From assembly GCA_021647265.1 (NCBI GenBank), contig JAKIVA010000022.1, positions 1 to 42,062 on the forward strand: a DNA stretch of 42,062 nucleotides, read 5' to 3'. The translations under genes were made by a program, and so were the position numbers. The notes beneath the pieces were generated by a model. That model was not told the DNA's origin. It searched no databases and worked only from the letters and a program-made list of their open reading frames with translations. Within the stretch, counting starts at the first letter, position 1. Each line of letters starts with the position of its first letter. The DNA is from Lutibacter sp. (GTDB lineage: Bacteria > Bacteroidota > Bacteroidia > Flavobacteriales > Flavobacteriaceae). Of the stretch, positions 38,975-42,062 are shown piece by piece.

Positions 38975-41833
38975 ATGGCTGACAACAAAAAATTGAGACT
39001 AAATAAAGTATTACGAGAATTGAATATTTCTCTAGATAGAGCTGTTGAGCACTTAGCAAACAAAGGGTTTGAAATAGAAGCAAGGCCTACAACAAAAATA
39101 TCTAATGAGGAGTATGAAATACTATTAGATGGTTTTCAAACTGATAGAAGTAAAAAAGTAGCTTCAAAAGAAGTTAGTGAAGAAAAAAGAAAAGAGAAAG
39201 AGGCCCTTAGAATAGCTGCTGAAGAAAAAATGGAGAGACAGCGTCTTGAAGAAGAGGCTAAAAAAGTTGTTGTTAAAGCCAGAGCTGAAAAATTGGAAGT
39301 TAAAACTGTTGGTAAAATTAATATTGAGCCTAAAGAAGATGTTAAGAAAGAGATAGAAAAGGAATCTAAAGTTGAACCGAAAGAAGAGGTTAAACCTGAA
39401 GCTAAAGTACCTGAAGCTAAAGTAGAAGAAAAAGAACCAGCCAAAGAACCAGCTAAAAAACCAGTTGAAGAAATAAAAAAAGAAATAACCAAAACAGAGG
39501 TAAAAAAACAAATAAAAGAAGTTGAAAAGGTTGAACCAAAAATAACTACAGGAAAAGAAGATAAACAAGAAAAGGTATCTAAATCTAGTGATAAAGAAGC
39601 AAAGATTGAAAAGTCTAAAAAAGATGAGAATGTAGAAACCTCATCATCTCAAAAAATTGCTACGAATTATAAAAAACTACATGGACCAAAAATTACAGGT
39701 AAAACAATTGATTTAAAACAATTTGAAAAACCTAAAAAGAAGAAAGCGGTACCTGTTGTTAAAAAAGAAACAACTGACACTAACAAAAAGAAAAGAAGAC
39801 GCATTGTAAAAAAAGCACCGGCTTATAATGGTAAAAAACCAGGTTCTCATGGGCAAAATAGACCAGGTGCTAGAGGACCTCAGCGTCATGGAGGACGGAA
39901 GCAAATAGTAAAAGAAGAACCTTCAGAAGCTGATGTTCAAAAACAAGTTAGAGAAACCTTAGAAAAACTACAAGGTAAATCTAAAAAAGGAAAAGGAGCA
40001 AAATACAGGAGAGATAAACGAGATCAACACCGTCAGCAATCAGACATTGATCAAGAGTTGCAAGCAATTGAAAGTAAAGTGCTAAAAGTGACTGAGTTTG
40101 TTACAGTTAGCGAAATTGCCACTATGATGAATATACCTGTTACAGATATTATTTCTGCTTGTATGTCTCTTGGAATGATGGTGACAATGAATCAGCGTTT
40201 AGATGCTGAAACCCTTGCTATTGTTGCTGAAGAGTTTGATTATACTTTAAACTTTGTTGGTGCAGAGGTAGAAGAAGCTATTGAAGAGCATAAAGATACT
40301 GAAGAAGAATTGGAACAAAGAGCTCCAATTATTACAATAATGGGACATGTTGACCATGGTAAAACTTCATTGCTAGATTTTATACGTGAAGAAAATGTAA
40401 TTGCAGGAGAATCAGGAGGTATAACCCAACATATTGGAGCCTACAGTGTAGAATTAAAAAACGGTCAAAAAATTGCTTTTTTAGACACCCCAGGTCACGA
40501 AGCTTTTACAGCAATGCGTGCTCGTGGAGGTCAAGTTGCAGATATTGTTGTTATTGTAATTGCGGCCGATGATGATGTAATGCCACAAACAAAAGAAGCA
40601 ATAAGTCATGCACAAGCTGCAGGTGTGCCAATTATTTTTGCAATAAATAAAATTGACAAACCCAATGCCAATCCCGATAAAGTTAAAGAACAGCTTTCGG
40701 CTATGAATTTATTAGTTGAAGATTGGGGAGGGAAAATACAATCACATAATATTTCTGCAAAAACAGGAGAAGGTATTGATGAATTACTTGAAAAAGTGCT
40801 TTTAGAAGCGGAAATGTTAGATTTAAAAGCAAATCCGAACAAACATGCAGTTGGTACTGTTGTTGAAGCTCTACTAGATAAAGGACGTGGATATGTATCA
40901 ACAATATTAGTACAAGAAGGAACTTTAAAAATAGGTGATTTCATGCTAGCGGGTAAGCATAGTGGGAAAATAAAAGCTATGTTTGATGAAAGAGGTAATA
41001 GTATGATAGAAGCAGGCCCTTCAACACCAGTTTCTATTCTTGGTTTAGATGGAGCACCACAAGCAGGAGATAAGTTTCATATTTTTGAAGATGAAAAAGA
41101 AGCTAAGCAAATAGCTTCAAAACGATCACAATTACAACGTGAACAATCGGTTAGAACGCAACGTCATATCACTTTAGATGAAATTGGACGTAGAATAGCG
41201 TTAGGAGACTTTAAAGAATTAAATATCATTTTAAAAGGTGATGTTGATGGTTCAGTTGAAGCCTTAACTGATTCTTTCCAAAAACTTTCAACCGATGAAA
41301 TTCAAGTAAATATTATCCATAAAGGTGTTGGAGCCATAACAGAGTCTGATGTGTTACTAGCCTCTGCTTCTGAAGCAATTATTGTAGGGTTTAACGTAAG
41401 GCCTTCTGGTAATGCACGTACTTTAGCTGATAACGAAGAAATTGATGTTAGAACATATTCTATTATATACGATGCTATTAATGATTTAAGGGATGCAATG
41501 GAAGGAATGTTATCTGCCGAGATTAAAGAGGAAGTAACAGGAAATGTTGAAATAAGAGAAGTGTATAAAATTTCTAAAGTTGGAAATATTGCTGGTTGTA
41601 TGGTAGTTAGTGGTAAAATATTTAGAAATTCTAAAATTAGAATTTTAAGAGATAATGTTGTTATACACTCAGGTGAATTATCATCTTTAAAACGTTTTAA
41701 AGATGATGCTAAAGAAGTTTCTAAAGGATATGATTGCGGTTTGCAAATTAAGAACTACAACAATATAGAGGTAGGAGATGTTATTGAAGCTTATCAAGAA
41801 ATTGAAGTTAAGAAAAAGCTGAAAAGAAATTAG
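38975..41833 (+). CDS. infB: Translation initiation factor IF-2
   Basis: IF-2 places initiator tRNA on the 30S subunit and promotes subunit joining. The 952 residues open with the IF2N helix (KLRLNKVLRELNISLDRAVEHLANKGFE). A long Lys/Glu-rich low-complexity region (about 60-240), a basic RNA-binding-like stretch with KKKRRRIVKKAP, and a second IF2N domain follow. The GTPase domain has GHVDHGKT at about 456-463, DTPGHE and NKID, followed by the beta-barrel and C-terminal domains. In alternative frames the low-complexity region gives long, meaningless open frames. A strong terminator follows. Confidence 0.97.
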   Translation: MADNKKLRLNKVLRELNISLDRAVEHLANKGFEIEARPTTKISNEEYEILLDGFQTDRSKKVASKEVSEEKRKEKEALRIAAEEKMERQRLEEEAKKVVVKARAEKLEVKTVGKINIEPKEDVKKEIEKESKVEPKEEVKPEAKVPEAKVEEKEPAKEPAKKPVEEIKKEITKTEVKKQIKEVEKVEPKITTGKEDKQEKVSKSSDKEAKIEKSKKDENVETSSSQKIATNYKKLHGPKITGKTIDLKQFEKPKKKKAVPVVKKETTDTNKKKRRRIVKKAPAYNGKKPGSHGQNRPGARGPQRHGGRKQIVKEEPSEADVQKQVRETLEKLQGKSKKGKGAKYRRDKRDQHRQQSDIDQELQAIESKVLKVTEFVTVSEIATMMNIPVTDIISACMSLGMMVTMNQRLDAETLAIVAEEFDYTLNFVGAEVEEAIEEHKDTEEELEQRAPIITIMGHVDHGKTSLLDFIREENVIAGESGGITQHIGAYSVELKNGQKIAFLDTPGHEAFTAMRARGGQVADIVVIVIAADDDVMPQTKEAISHAQAAGVPIIFAINKIDKPNANPDKVKEQLSAMNLLVEDWGGKIQSHNISAKTGEGIDELLEKVLLEAEMLDLKANPNKHAVGTVVEALLDKGRGYVSTILVQEGTLKIGDFMLAGKHSGKIKAMFDERGNSMIEAGPSTPVSILGLDGAPQAGDKFHIFEDEKEAKQIASKRSQLQREQSVRTQRHITLDEIGRRIALGDFKELNIILKGDVDGSVEALTDSFQKLSTDEIQVNIIHKGVGAITESDVLLASASEAIIVGFNVRPSGNARTLADNEEIDVRTYSIIYDAINDLRDAMEGMLSAEIKEEVTGNVEIREVYKISKVGNIAGCMVVSGKIFRNSKIRILRDNVVIHSGELSSLKRFKDDAKEVSKGYDCGLQIKNYNNIEVGDVIEAYQEIEVKKKLKRN

Positions 41834-41848
41834 CTAAATAAAAAGAGG

Positions 41849-41881
41849 TCGTCTAAAAAGTAATTTTTAGGCGATTTTTTT
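41849..41881 (+). terminator. Terminator of rimP-nusA-infB
   Basis: TCGTCTAAAAA (41849-41859), loop GTAA, TTTTTAGGCGA (41864-41874) form an 11-bp stem with one G:T pair, followed by seven T. The IS end starts directly after the T-run. Confidence 0.85.
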
Positions 41882-42062
41882 GACACTATCCTAAAAAGTG
41901 TGTAAGTTAAAATAACTTGGGTTAGATTTTTTAATTAAAGTCTGACCCTTTTGTCATATATTGTTAAGAACTGATTGAGAATAATCCCCCAATTTCTAAT
42001 TGGCATAGACCATTTTTTGGTTGCTTCTCTTACTGCCAAATATACGGATTTCATTACAGCTT
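41882..42062 (-). mobile_element. IS256-family insertion sequence, partial
   Basis: The element begins with GACACTATCCTAAAAAGTGT, which fits an IS256-type terminal inverted repeat. It continues past the right edge. A short inverted repeat (AAGTTA/TAACTT) lies inside the end. Only one end is visible, so target duplications and the full length cannot be checked. The transposase points away from infB, with its stop nearest the visible end. Confidence 0.75.
41935..42062 (-). CDS. IS256-family transposase, C-terminal fragment
   Basis: The 41 visible codons before the stop contain EATKKWSMPIRNWGIILNQF. That corresponds to the conserved (T/S)KKW(T/S)MP(I/V)RNWG.xLNQF end of IS256 (mutator-type) transposases. 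The rest lies beyond the right edge of the window, so the catalytic DDE residues cannot be seen. There is no frameshift in the visible part. Confidence 0.8.
   Translation of the reverse strand, partial: AVMKSVYLAVREATKKWSMPIRNWGIILNQFLTIYDKRVRL

Noticed and set aside
39136..39568. Long minus-strand open frames rich in Phe, Ser and Leu opposite infB
   Set aside because: They are mirror images of the Lys/Glu-rich low-complexity region of IF-2 and have no family features or promoter.
1..42062. CRISPR array, prophage, toxin-antitoxin or defence island
   Set aside because: No spaced direct repeats, phage genes or defence families were seen; apart from the IS at the right edge all genes are ordinary chromosomal ones.

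Overview
The window looks like chromosomal DNA of a member of the Bacteroidota, most likely Flavobacteriaceae. The DNA is very AT-rich and start codons lack clear Shine-Dalgarno sequences. Many genes are preceded by the Bacteroidota -7 box TAnnTTTG, twice with a TTG/TTTG -33 element exactly 19 bp upstream. Lineage-typical families are present: a PID-CTERM mini-protein, DUF5686, a DUF2723/GT117 membrane protein, an exbB-exbD-exbD operon and a PorT-like barrel. The genus cannot be fixed from the sequence alone. Nearly all genes are housekeeping, so the more unusual signals lie in leaders, gene borders and degenerate active sites.

Layout. 1-435 has no gene but holds a 34-nt near-perfect palindrome. 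436-627 encodes a 63-residue PID-CTERM protein. 628-6751 is cofactor and lipid metabolism: ribE diverges from pdxA over overlapping promoters, then the DUF177-rpmF pair, fabH, accB, accC and an Lrp/AsnC regulator. 6769-8584 holds a membrane Zn protease and a type I asparaginase. 8881-11196 is an ExbB/ExbD proton-channel operon with an extra 4-TM protein, followed by a PorT-like outer-membrane protein. 11941-22002, all on the minus strand, carries a PAP2-like membrane protein, rpoN, asnS, an MMPL/RND exporter, a DUF5686 outer-membrane protein, frr and pyrH. 22225-24653 is a probable GlcNAc uptake pair (NagP-like MFS plus NagX-like acyltransferase).

24706-27480 (minus) is the translation block rplM-rpsI-rpsB-tsf, with structured leaders before rplM and rpsB. 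Then come polA, a metallophosphoesterase, a thioredoxin-fold protein without its CxxC motif, a polysaccharide deacetylase and the large DUF2723 protein. tRNA-Gln(TTG) and a double-domain Usp follow. The window closes with rimP-nusA-infB, whose 5' leader carries a textbook intrinsic terminator. Just past the infB terminator an IS256-family element begins; only its end and the last 41 transposase residues are inside the window.

Functional links. FabH, AccB and AccC feed fatty-acid initiation. RpmF, RplM, RpsI, RpsB, Tsf, Frr, RimP, NusA, InfB, AsnS and tRNA-Gln serve translation. ExbB/ExbD probably energise TonB-dependent outer-membrane uptake.

I saw no CRISPR array, phage, toxin-antitoxin or defence island. 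The strongest candidates for undescribed biology are the rimP leader terminator (possible NusA/RimP feedback attenuation), the composite rpsB leader hairpin, a PolA whose proofreading site is lost at four of five key residues, the PID-CTERM mini-protein, and the porT-like gene whose promoter is nested in the preceding terminator.
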